The translations under genes and the position numbers were made by a program. 64,000 nt of DNA from Lineus longissimus (Eukaryota; Nemertea; Pilidiophora; Heteronemertea; Lineidae), in contig NC_088325.1 of the NCBI RefSeq assembly GCF_910592395.1, positions 372,001 to 436,000 on the forward strand, read 5' to 3'. Within the stretch, counting starts at the first letter, position 1, and each line of letters starts with the position of its first letter. Positions 11,781-24,381 of the stretch are shown here, in pieces. The notes below the pieces were generated by a model. The model was given only the letters and a program-made list of their open reading frames with translations. It made no database searches and was not told the DNA's origin.

Positions 11781-14700
11781 TTGAGATGTCTTGAGATGTT
11801 GGGAGGTGACAGAAGACGGGACAGGACATTCAGAGGTGACAGAAGACTTTCTGTGATGGCTTGAGACGTTGGGAGGTGACAGAAGACGGGACAGGACATT
11901 CAGAGGCGACAGGAGACTTTCTGTGATGGCTTGAGACGTTGGGAGGTGACAGAAGACGGGACAGGACATTCAGAGGCGACAGGAGACGTTCTGTGATGGC
12001 TTGAGACGTTGGGAGGTGACAGAAGACGGGACAGGACATTCAGAGGTGACAGAAGACTTTCTGTGATGGCTTGAGATGTTGGGAGGTGACAGAAGACGGG
12101 ACAGGACATTCAGAGGCGACAGAAGACTTTCTGTGATGGCTTGAGATGTTGGGAGGTGACAGAAGACGGGACAGGACATTCAGAGGCGACAGGAGACTTT
12201 CTGTGATGGCTTGAGATGTTGGGAGGTGACAGAAGACGGGACAGGACATTCAGAGGTGACAGAAGACTTTCTGTGATGGCTTGAGACGTTGGGAGGTGAC
12301 AGAAGACGGGACAGGACATTCAGAGGCGACAGAAGACATTTGGTGATGTCTTGAGATGTCGGGAGGTGACAGAAGACGGGACAGGACATTCAGAGGCGAC
12401 AGAAGACTTTCTGTGATGGCTTGAGACGTTGGGAGGTGACAGAAGACTTTCTGTGATGGCTTGAGATGTTGGGAGGTGACAGAAGACGGGACAGAACATT
12501 CAGAGGCGACAGGAGACTTTCTGTGATGGCTTGAGACGTTGGGAGGTGACAGAAGACTTTCTGTGATGGCTTGAGACGTTGGGAGGTGACAGAAGACTTT
12601 CTGTGATGGCTTGAGACGTTGGGAGGTGACAGAAGACGGGACAGAACATTCAGAGGCGACAGGAGACTTTCTGTGATGGCTTGAGACGTAGGGAGGTGAC
12701 AGAAGACGTTCTGTGATGGCTTGAGACGTTGGGAGGTGACAGAAGACGGGACAGGACATTCAGAGGCGACAGAAGACTTTCTGTGATGGCTTGAGACGTT
12801 GGGAGGTGACAGAAGACGGGACAGAACATTCAGAGGCGACAGGAGACTTTCTGTGATGGCTTGAGACGTTGGGAGGTGACAGAAGACGGGACAGAACATT
12901 CAGAGGCGACAGGAGACTTTCTGTGATGGCTTGAGATGTTGGGAGGTGACAGAAGACGGGACAGGACATTCAGAGGCGACAGAAGACGTTTGGTGATGGC
13001 TTGAGATGTTGGGAGGTGACAGAAGACGGGACAGGACATTCAGAGGCGACAGAAGACGTTTGGTGATGGCTTGAGATGTTGGGAGGTGACAGGAGACGGG
13101 ACAGGACATTCAGAGGCGACAGAAGACGTTTGGTGATGTCTTGAGATGTCGGGAGGTGACAGAAGACGGGACAGGACATTCAGAGGCGACAGGAGACTTT
13201 CTGTGATGGCTTGAGACGTTGGGAGGTGACAGAAGACGGGACAGGACATTCAGAGGCGACAGGAGACTTTCTGTGATGGCTTGAGACGTTGGGAGGTGAC
13301 AGAAGACGGGACAGGACATTAAGAGGCGACAGAAGACTTTCTGTGATGGCTTGAGACGTTGGGAGGTGACAGAAGACGGGACAGGACATTCAGAGGTGAC
13401 AGAAGACTTTCTGTGATGGCTTGAGACGTTGGGAGGTGACAGAAGACGGGACAGGACATTCAGAGGCGACAGGAGACTTTCTGTGATGGCTTGAGACGTT
13501 GGGAGGTGACAGAAGACGGGACAGGACATTAAGAGGCGACAGAAGACTTTCTGTGATGGCTTGAGACGTTGGGAGGTGACAGAAGACGGGACAGGACATT
13601 CAGAGGTGACAGAAGACTTTCTGTGATGGCTTGAGACGTTGGGAGGTGACAGAAGACGGGACAGGACATTCAGAGGTGACAGAAGACTTTCTGTGATGGC
13701 TTGAGACGTTGGGAGGTGACAGAAGACGGGACAGGACATTCAGAGGCGACAGGAGACTTTCTGTGATGGCTTGAGACGTTGGGAGGTGACAGAAGACGGG
13801 ACAGAACATTCAGAGGCGACAGAAGACATTTGGTGACGGCTTGAGATGTTGGGAGGTGACAGAAGACGGGACAGGACATTCAGAGGCGACAGAAGACATT
13901 TGGTGATGGCTTGAGATGTTGGGAGGTGACAGAAGACGGGACAGGACATTCAGAGGCGACAGAAGACTTTCTGTGATGGCTTGAGATGTTGGGAGGTGAC
14001 AGAAGACGGGACAGGACATTCAGAGGCGACAGGAGACTTTCTGTGATGGCCTTAGACGTTGGGAGGTGACAGAAGACGGGACAGGACATTCAGAGGCGAC
14101 AGAAGACTTTCTGTGATGGCTTGAGACGTAGGGAGGTGACAGAAGACTTTCTGTGATGGCTTGAGACGTAGGGAGGTGACAGAAGACTTTCTGTGATGTC
14201 TTGAGATGTTGGGTGGTGACAGAAGACGGGACAGGACATTCAGAGGCGACAGAAGACTTTCTGTGATGGCTTGAGACGTAGGGAGGTGACAGAAGACTTT
14301 CTGTGATGGCTTGAGACGTTGGGAGGTGACAGAAGACGGGACAGGACATTCAGAGGCGACAGAAGACATTTGGTGATTACTTGAGACGTTGGGAGGTGAC
14401 AGAAGACGGGACAGGACATTCAGAGGCGACAGAAGACTTTCTGTGATGGCTTGAGACGTTGGGAGGTGACAGAAGACTTTCTGTGATGGCTTGAGACGTT
14501 GGGAGGTGACAGAAGACTTTCTGTGATGGCTTGAGACGTTGGGAGGTGACAGAAGACGGGACAGGACATTCAGAGGCGACAGGAGACTTTCTGTGATGGC
14601 TTGAGACGTTGGGAGGTGACAGAAGACGGGACAGGACATTCAGAGGCGACAGAAGACATTTGGTGATGGCTTGAGACGTTGGGAGGTGACAGAAGACGGG

Positions 14701-14870
14701 ACAGGACATTCAGAGGTGACAGAAGACATTTGGTGACGGCTTGAGACGTTGGGAGGTCACAGAAGACGGGACAGGACATTCAGAGGCGACAGGAGACTTT
14801 CTGTGATGGCTTGAGACGTTGGGAGGTGACAGAAGACGGGACAGGACATTCAGAGGCGACAGAGGACATT
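11781..14870. repeat. 70-bp minisatellite, main block (about 44 units, some of 40 bp)
   Basis: The same 70-bp unit as at 8893 resumes in the same orientation. Most units are exactly 70 bp. Several (for example near 12431, 12551, 12591, 14131, 14171, 14471 and 14511) are 40 bp because the GGGACAGGACATTCAGAGGC part is missing. The lost 30 bp lies between two near-identical 10-mers, GACAGAAGAC and GACAGGAGAC, so slippage or unequal exchange between them explains the short form. Period 70 is not a multiple of three, so no protein repeat is implied. Confidence 0.96.
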
Positions 14871-16140
14871 TTGTAATGGCTTGTTGGGAGGTGACAGAAG
14901 ACAGGACAGGACATTCAGAGGCGACAGAGGACATTTTGTAATGGCTTGTTGGGAGGTGACAGAAGATAGTGGTGGACATTCACATTCAGAGGGGACAGAG
15001 GACATTTTGTAATGACTTGTTGGGAGGTGACAGAAGACAGTGGTGGACATTCACATTCAGAGGCGACAGAGGACATTTTGTAATGACTTGTTGGGAGGTG
15101 ACAGAAGACAGTGGTGGACATTCACATTCAGAGGCGACAGAGGACATTTTGTAATGACTTGTTGGGAGGTGACAGAAGACAGTGGTGGACATTCACATTC
15201 AGAGGCGACAGAGGACATTTTGTAATGGCTTGTTGGGAGGTGACAGAAGACAGTGGTGGACATTCACATTCAGAGGCGACAGAGGACATTTTGTAATGGC
15301 TTGTTGGGAGGTGACAGAAGATAGTGGTGGACATTCACATTCAGAGGCGACAGAGGACATTTTGTAATGACTTGTTGGGAGGTGACAGAAGACAGTGGTG
15401 GACATTCACATTCAGAGGCGACAGAGGACATTTTGTAATGACTTGTTGGGAGGTGACAGAAGACAGTGGTGGACATTCACATTCAGAGGCGACAGAGGAC
15501 ATTTTGTAATGACTTGTTGGGAGGTGACAGAAGACAGTGGTGGACATTCACATTCAGAGGCGACAGAGGACATTTTGTAATGGCTTGTTGGGAGGTGACA
15601 GAAGATAGTGGTGGACATTCACATTCAGAGGCGACAGAGGACATTTTGTAATGACTTGTTGGGAGGTGACAGAAGATAGTGGTGGACATTCACATTCAGA
15701 GGCGACAGAGGACATTTTGTAATGACTTGTTGGGAGGTGACAGAAGATAGTGGTGGACATTCACATTCAGAGGCGACAGAGGACATTTTGTAATGGCTTG
15801 TTGGGAGGTGACAGAAGATAGTGGTGGACATTCACATTCAGAGGCGACAGAGGACATTTTGTAATGACTTGTTGGGAGGTGACAGAAGATAGTGGTGGAC
15901 ATTCACATTCAGAGGCGACAGAGGACATTTTGTAATGACTTGTTGGGAGGTGACAGAAGATAGTGGTGGACATTCACATTCAGAGGCGACAGAGGACATT
16001 TTGTAATGGCTTGTTGGGAGGTGACAGAAGACAGTGGTGGACATTCACATTCAGAGGCGACAGAGGACATTTTGTAATGGCTTGTTGGGAGGTGACAGAA
16101 GATAGTGGTGGACATTCACATTCAGAGGCGACAGAAGAAG
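14871..16140. repeat. 71-bp variant minisatellite block (about 18 units)
   Basis: The array passes directly into a related 71-bp unit with AGTGGTGGACATTCACATTC and GGACATTTTGTAATGACTTG in place of the corresponding 70-mer parts. Units are highly homogeneous. The main polymorphisms are GAAGACAG/GAAGATAG and AATGACT/AATGGCT, in runs that suggest multi-unit duplications. The last unit decays at about 16130. Confidence 0.96.
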
Positions 16141-17273
16141 ATATTCAGATGAGACTGGAGGTTTAAGAGAAGGCCGGAACCAGAGGATATTCGCATTTAG
16201 AAATGGCACAAAACATCATTACCTCAGGACATCACTGAACATCTTCCATCGCCACTGAATGTGAATGTCCTCTACTGTCTTCTGTCACCTCCCTATGCCA
16301 CAAGTCATATCTAAATGTCCTCTGTCATCTTCTGTCACCGTCCTGTCATTTCCCTACGTGAAATGTGGGCAAGTCAACTTCAGTAAAGACACTAACCACG
16401 TCAGACATAACCAGCCAATCCTCGCGTAACAATGATTCAATGGTACTATATCTGAGCTAGGAAGAAACCCACAGCAATTATGTAATCAACTATCATAATT
16501 CCAGTTTAGTCAGAATGAAATAGACATTTATAAAGCAAATAACGCTGACATCAGTCAATCATGTTTTAGATAGCCAAGAAACCTGCATAATTGATACTAT
16601 TTTTGGTTCATAAAACCTTGTCATAAAACTAATGAAACAGCAATGCTAACATTGATATTCAGGTCATAGTTACATAATTTGAAATTTTCAAATTCAATTT
16701 CAAATTTTTACGGGTGGCGTAGGCCTTTAAGATCTGACAACCAAAACAAATATGTATATAAAGCATCAAATCTGACACTCGCAATCTGCCATCACTTTTA
16801 GCACCTGGTTACTATGGCAACTCATCTAATAAATTATCACATACAGAAATATCATAACACCCATAACAAGTGTTTCTCATATCACATGCGCAAATGAGAT
16901 CCCCCTGCCCCCCCCCCCCCCCCCCCCGCTTAAACGAGCGATAAGATGATGGGTTCATACGCTCTTCAAAACAAACCTACACACGCAAATACAAAACTTA
17001 AATTACAAACAATAGCACATTTGTTTTTCTAAATCATTTAACATCATTTGTGATCAGGACATCTTTATCAAAGACAGCCTTTGTCAGTCCTGCGGCTGCC
17101 CCAGAGAGGGTCAAATCAAACTTTTCACATTCTAACTTTTGACTGAGTGCGAGTGACAACCACCAAGCCAACAGTCCACCGTTGAGATCCCATTTGACAC
17201 ATGTTTTCCTTTAGACGTGCTGTAGCCAGTCTCAAGTTTGGCATTGTTCTCAATAATAGTAGGCCTATTGCAT
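16141..17273. other. Non-coding; inverted minisatellite remnant and poly-C tract
   Basis: Between about 16220 and 16345 the minisatellite recurs in the opposite orientation (CTGTCTTCTGTCACCTCCC), mirroring the flip at 8880. A run of 20 C lies at 16908-16927. The part nearest 17273 should be the 3' UTR of the sterol desaturase gene; I see no clear poly(A) hexamer for it. Confidence 0.6.
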
Positions 17274-19317
17274 CTATTCAAACTTCTTCCCGTTTGACAA
17301 AGAGTTCCCATTCGATGCGCGTGTCCCATTCGACGCGCTGTGTCCGTTCTGCAGTTTTGCTTTTTCCGCTTCTTTCCGTAAAACTTCCTCGGCAGGGCCC
17401 TGGCCCTCGAATGAACTCGGATGTCTAAACGACCCCCCGATGCGGTCCCACAGGGTAAAGAACTGGCCGTAGTTGTAATTATAGAACAAGTGGTGGTCCA
17501 TATGGTGGGCTGAGCCGTTCACGACCGGTTTGAGCGGCTCCGGGACGTGGTAGTTCCCATCATGGATGGAGACGGTCCACATGTTGACGAAGACGAATAG
17601 GATGAGATAGGTGAACTTGTGGAGTGGGAAGAGGAAGGCGTAGATATGGTATGGACAGCTCTGGAGGAAACCATCCACGGGATGGAAGGCGTGGCTGGCA
17701 AACGGTGTTGGTACCTGGAAGAGAAATGGCATTAAAGTTAGTGAATCTTCACCTGCAGTTGATCACAATAATAATGATACTGGTCCTTTGACATTTTATC
17801 TCCCTGATTCGCCATCGACTTCAAAATCCATTTAATCGGGAGACGCATTCACATGTCATCGCTTCATGGAAACCTCAAGGTCAGCTGAAGTCTCATGTCC
17901 TCTACTTCTTAGCGTTCGATTATCTTTTTATGGCTGTGCTTGAGAACCAGGCCTATGTCTCTAATAAACCTGGCTGAAGTCTTATCTAACAGCCTCTCTT
18001 TCATGCCATATTTTCGCATCAAGGAAAAACCTGTGTTTGCTCCCCAAAGGCAAGCAAAAATCTCCCACCAGCCTGGAGACCATTCTTACCTTCCATCGGT
18101 GATGATCCTTGTGGATGTACTTGTAGATAGTCTTATGATGGAGGAAGCGATGAATCCAATAAATCAGAGCATCCGTGAAAAGGATGAATGTGATACAGCT
18201 AAATATGACACCGGACCAGCCTGAAAATAAACAGCCGTGAGTTACTGGAAGGCCAAACTTCAGAATCAGATAATGAGAATAGATGTGGCACCATGATAAG
18301 CCAGTCTATCCAATGTAATAATGTTTCTGATGCTTTATTATGACTCAGTGAAAGGTTATGAAAAACAAAGCAAGTGGGTCAGATCAGGGGAAAGTCCAAC
18401 ATGTGGATTTTGTGATATGTTATCAACTATTTTTTTGAAACGAGAGGCACTACCTCGTACAGATATTACACAGCGGCAGATATACTGGTAGTATATGATA
18501 TTTTAAACCACTGGGAGCAAAGTTCTTTGTATGCATGGAAGTCTGGCCAGTGCCAAACTATACACTCTAAAAATTCCCCCCACCGCTCTTGGGTATGACC
18601 ATGATCAACAGCTGACCCCATTAGTCAGTCATTTTGTCCCTGGAACTGAGCTCCAACACTAGGGGCGCTGATCAAGAAAGCAGCGAAATATACTTCAGCG
18701 CAAACTTACCCCATTTTGATTCCTCAATATTATCGTAGAGTTTTCCGTATCCCCTGACTTCCAGGAAGAAGAGGAGGTTCGTTGGCACGCTCATCAACGG
18801 GATGGAGCAGCATGCGTAGGTGATCTCTTTAGACACTTGATTCTGGAAGAGATTTTAGACATGAGAAGACAGAACCCAGGGGCCTTGGTAGGAAAGACAT
18901 CAATGCCCCCTAGAGGTCAACAAAAAGATGTTTTTGACCATGATTTTGGCCGAAAAATGTTAAGAAGTGACATTTTGCTTTTGCCCCCGCCAAGACCAAA
19001 GAGCTACTTACGCTCCTGGAATTCACTATTGAAAACTCGTTGGTACAAGTACTAAAGGCTGCTGGAGTAAAAGTGTCTTGCCCAAGGGCAACTTAAAACC
19101 TACTTACTGGAATATACAATGGATGTCGCATGAGCGTGCGATCGTATAAGAAGAAATAACTGAGTGCAGCTGTGGCGAGATAGAGGAAGTATCCTCCCAT
19201 GTTGACGATGATGAATAGTGTGATAAGCTGCCTGTAGGGGTCATCTTCTGGCCAGGTCGGCGGGTAGACGTATGGAGTGAAGAAGTGATGGTCGACAAGG
19301 TTGAGGACGATGTCCAT
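17274..19317 (-). CDS. SC5D: Lathosterol oxidase / sterol C5-desaturase
   Basis: Four coding exons (19108-19317, 18710-18842, 18090-18220, 17274-17714) join with canonical GT-AG sites and consistent phases (0, 1, 0) to give 304 residues, against about 299 in human. It is an endoplasmic-reticulum membrane di-iron enzyme that introduces the C5(6) double bond of sterols. Three histidine boxes are intact: H138-R-F-L-H142-H143, H151-K-D-H154-H155 and H229-M-D-H232-H233. Hydrophobic segments lie at about 33-60, 79-95, 119-137 and 180-205. Strong family matches include [30 protein letters not shown] and [15 protein letters not shown]. The C-terminal tail is a low-complexity NG/SNG-rich stretch ending GKKFE. 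The start ATG at 19317 follows a likely acceptor near 19355, so a non-coding 5' exon probably lies upstream. Some invertebrates lack sterol synthesis, so substrate specificity is inferred. Confidence 0.95.
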
Positions 19318-21808
19318 TGTGGATGGCGGTGGGTCAGAGTTGTTGGATCTGTGGATGATGAGAGAATGTTAAGTTATTTGGGGTAAAATAGTTTGGTCTC
19401 CGTGTGTCACTGATAGCAAATAAAAGATTGCGGTACACTTGAGGCCCTGATAAGGACCTTGGCATATTAGGTCCTTTAGGCCGCATCTACGTAGAGACTG
19501 TCAGCTATGTCCTCCTAGTTTATGAGGGTATGAGACGCCGTCACGCTGCAAACTTCCTCTGCACATTTTTACATCAGAATTTCTTTCTCAGTGAATATAG
19601 ACCCTTTCTTCAGGAGACAGAGGCAAGAAACTTCAACAGATAAATAAATAATAAACATTAATAATATATCATGATGACTGGTACAAAGAATCCCCTATGT
19701 CTTCATAAATGAGTGATTCTGTCCAAACATCACACTACAACGCCTGTTAATTATGACTTCGGAACATTTCAAACAAATCTTTTCAATAGAAACACTGATT
19801 TTCACTAAGCCTTAAAACATGACACCCGTTTGATTACTAAAACAAGTTCAGATTTTTTCTATAAGTGTTATTCCACATAGGGGATAAACATGGTAACAGG
19901 TTGAAAAGTAATCCCTCGTTTTAAGGGATCAGTAATGTTATCCTTCAACTAGGCTATAACGTGCCGTTATGGTTTAGGGTTGAAATAACTGATCTGTTGA
20001 CAAAAGTAATATCATAAGGATTATTTCAAATTCTCGGAAATGTTTATTACTATTTATGACTTGTTATTGGTTGGCATGTGGCAAGTTTTTAAATATAGGT
20101 TGACCAATTCTGGAAGAAGTTAGGACAAATTATTCACCAGAACTCCAAATATTTCTGACAGACTCTTGACAAAAAATCATTTTGCATCTGAAAGCCAATA
20201 GATAGGCCTACCATTGTTTGACAGTTTAATATTTGTTACAAAGGAACGAAGCAAAAAACTTGTTGAAAAACCTCTAATCTGTAGATATTGCCTTTTTCAT
20301 GAATGATCTACACTGAAATAGGTTTTACTTACCAAAAGCTAAGAATTCACAAATAAAGGTGTCAAAAATCCAATTGATAGACAACAGCCTGTCCAAAAAG
20401 TTTCAAGCCCGCAGGTCAACTTATGCCATATAAAGCAGAAATATCAAAATATGATCAGCTGTATTTGATCTAGGCCTATTGGTCGGCATATATGGTCAGA
20501 TATGAGAGTTCACTGGGTCCACGTGGTCTTTGAATGATTAGCCATCTGCTCGAGCTATACCCGTATGGTCTGACGGTGAAAAGTTTGGTAACGGTTGTCT
20601 GGACCTTGAATTAGTGTTATATTTACCTAGGCCAGAGTTATTAGTTACTATGGCCAAGCGTTAGAAACAGCATGATGATAACATTTGTACAAAATGGTTT
20701 GTTTTGCACTTGTTAGTTAGGCCAATGCTGTAAATATTTTCAATGCCGTTTAACGGATGACATTATAGCTTTTTAATTTTTTAGTCAGATGACATACCTT
20801 TTTCATTTTTGCTGCTCACATGAGTAACATCATTATAATATTGCTATGATTCAAAAATTATTGATGATCGGCCGGGGGGGGGGGGGGGGGGAGTTGAACA
20901 ATAATGAAAATGCTTCGTGGCGATTATTGGAAAAGAACAATTTGTTGACATTGGCCTGAACTAACTCTAAAAATAACATAATCTAACTTTAAGCATATTT
21001 GTCCTTCTCAAACCTTGGATCCTACAGCCAAATTCACCAGTCATGCCAGTGGGGGTGGGGGGGGGGGGGGGATATTTAGTTTTGCTAGATTAATTCATGA
21101 GGTCAATAATGAGGTTTGGACATTCCATTGCCTGGTTGGAAAAAAACAACTTGGCATTGATGAATTACATGAATCAGCTCAAAATAGCAGGTTCCCTGGC
21201 CCTAAACCTTACTTAGTAACTGTTGACCCTCCGTTATTTGGCCGCTCTGGTCTAACTGAGAGGCCTGGAGTCAGTCTACCATATCAAGATGGGAATATCC
21301 TGCCCCTTCCTCCTCTAAGGTGACCTGTTGACCATTGTCTCAAATCTTTAACATCGAACTAATAGTCGAAGTCACCATGATGAGCCCAATGGTCACAACA
21401 TGTACTAATGTAGCAACCCACAGGCACATCATTCATGTAAATGTAGCATAGGCCTACCCACATCATTCATGTAAATCATGTAGCATACCCACATCATACA
21501 TGTAAATGTAGCATACCCATACATATCAGCACAATGCATGATAGCTGGTTATGTTCACCACCTCAAAATAGCCAGAAAATCTTTTTTCTCCTGAATAATG
21601 AACGACGGGTTAATTCAGATGCAAATACCCACCACGCACCAGGCGTCCCTCAGTAAATCTAATCTTTATCAATAACAAAAGATCTGTTTTAAGACCAGAC
21701 AGGTTATGCAACTGAGGTGATATTAAGAGATAGTTGTGATATCTAAAGATAGAGGGCGACTGTGAATGAGGCTATAGCCTGTTCCATTCCATATGGAGGA
21801 CTTAGTCA
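19318..21808. other. Non-coding region upstream of SC5D
   Basis: No supported exon. Contains poly-G runs at 20874-20891 and 21058-21071 and a short TGTAAATGTAGCATA-type repetition near 21430-21520. A 5' UTR exon and the SC5D promoter should be here but cannot be placed. Confidence 0.4.
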
Positions 21809-21923
21809 GTGTGAGGATCAGTAGTCCTCAAGTGTGAGGATCAGTAGTCCTCAAGTGTCAGGATCAGTAGTCCTCAAGTGTCAGGATCAGTAGTCCTCAA
21901 GTGTCAGGATCAGTAGTCCTCAA
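21809..21923. repeat. 23-bp minisatellite, five units, hairpin-forming
   Basis: Five exact-length 23-bp units start at 21809, 21832, 21855, 21878 and 21901. Each contains GAGGATCAGTAGTCCTC or a CAGGA variant, so GAGGA and TCCTC can pair around a 7-nt loop. The first two units read GTGTGAGG, the last three GTGTCAGG. Confidence 0.95.
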
Positions 21924-23014
21924 AGGATGGATGGACTTGAATCTTTAGAACTCTTATTGATGACTGTCAGTATCTGATGACTCTCGCCAAACACATCTCT
22001 TGTGGAGCCGATATTTTGCCCAAACCTTGGCTACACCTTGGTTTTGGGCTAGAATTTAGCACCAACCTCGCAGCGTCATGCTAGGATGCGAGGTTCAATA
22101 ATCATGAGTGCAACTGTGATCGCCCACAATCAAAAGTTCACAGTCTCAGCCCTCGACTCATTCAGCTGTGTCCATGCTTTGTCATGTGATCGACAGTTAG
22201 TTGTGTTCATGGAGCAATTGAGCCAATCTGGCGATTCTGATAGCCTGCCTGATAATGGCAACGTCTCCCGAATGATATCAGTAAAGCGACAAGCTTGACA
22301 TTGCTCACAATGTGATGTAGGTGGATCAGGGCATCAGCCAATTCTAATATGCCTCTGACATCAATCAAACGATGAGAGCAGTCAATGACACTCAACCAGA
22401 AAAACACTCGCACAACATAAAAATCAACAAAACAATGAAACATGGTTAGATAGTTTAATCACAAAATTCTAAAACACTTCATTCTTCTAGCTGACTTCGA
22501 TATGGTCCACCGATACAGATTGTTTATCCTTGGTCTTAAGTTAATCTGAATGAGAGTCCCTTCACCTTTGGTTTCTCTGGTCAAGACTTTTGGACTCCCA
22601 TTTCACGAAACATTGAATTCTAAATCTTTGGCAGAAAGTCCAAGTCCAAGATAGTACAAGATAAGAACTGGAATTTTAAGGTGTAAAATTTTCTGCAGAA
22701 ACAGTTTCAACTCAAGATTTTTTCATGCACTGACATTGAAACAATTCACAGAAACTTCATGGCAAAGTTAAAAGAATCCCGAAGAACAGACATGTCTGTG
22801 ATTCCAAAAAGTTGCCCTGAAGTCTTGAGTTAGTTTCGACAATAAATAGTTCAGTAAGGAGTCCACAGGAAGCATTTCCAAAGGATGTCAAATGGAATTG
22901 CAGCACAGAACTTTTAGTCCAACCAGCACAGTTCCAGTCCAACGTAATTATCTACTTCTCAAATCTGTTCGCGATATATTTACAAACTGTCTAATTTCCT
23001 AAAAGTGCCTCACA
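21924..23014. other. Intergenic sequence and probable 3' UTR of the ATP synthase subunit g gene
   Basis: No gene seen. The part adjoining 23014 should be the 3' UTR of the subunit g gene. TTTAAT at about 22453 would be an ATTAAA signal on the minus strand, but this is weak. Confidence 0.3.
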
Positions 23015-24320
23015 TTAGATACCAGGGTCGTAATGGACGGCTCCTGGGATGTAATACCCAACTACGCTACCACGGCCGATCTGCTCGCCGACAAAGAACC
23101 AGAATGCTATCTCTGCAGTGATTGCCGTGTTGATGGCTGCCTCCTGGAACAGAAGAGGAAGAAGCTTGAGGTCAGGAAGGCTACAATTTGGGAAAAATTA
23201 TGTCATTTTCAAGGTGTCTTGTTCTCATAACTTGGTCAAGTTCGACAAAGGCGTTCCACATTTGGTGCACTGTTCTGAAAAGATATGAATTCTGTCATTA
23301 GCAAAGAAGCCGTTAAAAGTTCTTTACCTTCATGGTGACTGTCATCCATTTTCCCTTCTGAGCGGATTTGATCAGATTCATGAATCCTTGCTGGACTGCC
23401 GGGAATTCCGATGGCATCGGTGGCATCATCTCAACTTTGGCATACTTCCAAAAGGTCATCAACCGTGGCTGGCCGAACGCAACAATTTCTGGAGATGAAG
23501 AAGAAGAAAATTGAAACACTCATCTGTCTTTGCAAAATCAACATGTAAGATAAATGTTTGAGCCTCTTCTGATTCAGCCTGTTCTCAGTGTTGACGAGTG
23601 TTGTGTTACCCAACACTTGACTTATTGATAGTCAATAAGTCATGTAGTGCCTTACACTATAGTTTAACAATGTCCACTGCTGTTGCAATCCTCGGCTAAA
23701 CTTTAGAATCCCCGGCTAAACTTTAGAATCCCCGATCGGAAATGACGTAGTTTGATCGCATTCAACTATAAATCCATTGAACAGTGGTGCTTGGTTAGTC
23801 AACCGATGACCTTTTTTTGGGGTGTGATTGGGGATTGTAAACTCGTTCCGAATCCCCGATCGGAAATGACGTAGGCCTAGTTCGATCGCATTCAACTATA
23901 AATCCATTGAACAGTGGTGCTTGGTTAGTCAACCGATGACCTTTTTTTGGGGTGTGATCGGGGATTGTAAACTCGTTCCCAATCCTCTTATACTGTGGCA
24001 CTGTCTGTGCATCACCTCTCATTCTCTATATCGCATTCAAAGTGCATGCAGGTAGCATGTTATGCATCATGTGCATGCTTGATGTGCACATTCAATCAAT
24101 GCATTTCAGCTGCACTGCACGTCAAGTAGGCCTACATGCATTTTCGATTGTCAATTTGGTGATATTAGCGGTCCAGCCAGGACTCAATAATAAGTGAACC
24201 GTGCAGGGTGTGTTACTCTTCATATATTTTCTTACTTTGCGCGGTAGCTGGGCCTTTTGTAGCGAGAGAATTGGCCAATTTAGCGCCGACCCCAACAAGT
24301 TTTTGTGCTGCCTGCGCCAT
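23015..24320 (-). CDS. ATP5MG: Mitochondrial ATP synthase subunit g
   Basis: Three small exons (24236-24320, 23328-23488, 23015-23143) join in phases 1 and 0 to give 124 residues, a little longer than the ~103 of vertebrates. Subunit g is a membrane-domain component of F1Fo-ATP synthase at the dimer interface in the inner mitochondrial membrane. The N-terminus, MAQAAQKLVGVGAKLANSL, is basic and amphipathic. The middle holds the family block FGQPRLMTFWKYAKVEMMPP and the C-terminus the membrane helix AEIAFWFFVGEQIGRGSVVGY. Donors are CAA-A|gtaag and ATGAAG|gtaaag; the acceptors are atctccag and gttccag. Coding ends PGAVHYDPGI before TAA. The long first intron carries two MITE copies. The start codon lies only about 60 bases from the edge of the ~90-bp tandem array that begins upstream. 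Confidence 0.93.
23722..23971. mobile_element. Two head-to-tail copies of a small foldback element (MITE) in ATP5MG intron 1
   Basis: Copy 1 spans about 23722-23841 and copy 2 about 23846-23971. Each begins with GAATCCCCGATCGGAAATGA and ends GTGATCGGGGATTGTAAA or the GATTGG variant, so the termini are inverted. A further partial TTTAGAATCCCCGG head lies at 23702-23715. A third full copy is in DDX6 intron 2. The element is too short to code for protein. Confidence 0.75.
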
Positions 24321-24381
24321 TTTGAAGCCAGCAAGGTCAAACGGTATCCGGTCGTTTCGGTCCCTGACGTTTTCGCCCCCA

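Noticed and set aside
8886-15973. Dozens of 68-209-aa open frames on the minus strand (Ser/Cys/Pro-rich repeats)
   Set aside because: They follow the minisatellite unit. The 70- and 71-bp periods rotate the frame, the same peptides recur in all frames, and there is no splice or start context. They are a by-product of a stop-poor repeat.
8893-16140. CRISPR-like array
   Set aside because: Units are contiguous tandem repeats without unique spacers, and the genome is eukaryotic.
17940-18224. 94-aa open frame (+)
   Set aside because: It overlaps SC5D exon 3 on the other strand; the minus-strand exon encodes the histidine boxes and is the real gene.
18902-18919. CTCF-like CCTCTAGGGGGCAT in an SC5D intron
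   Set aside because: A single isolated match with a mismatch at a key position; expected by chance in 64 kb.
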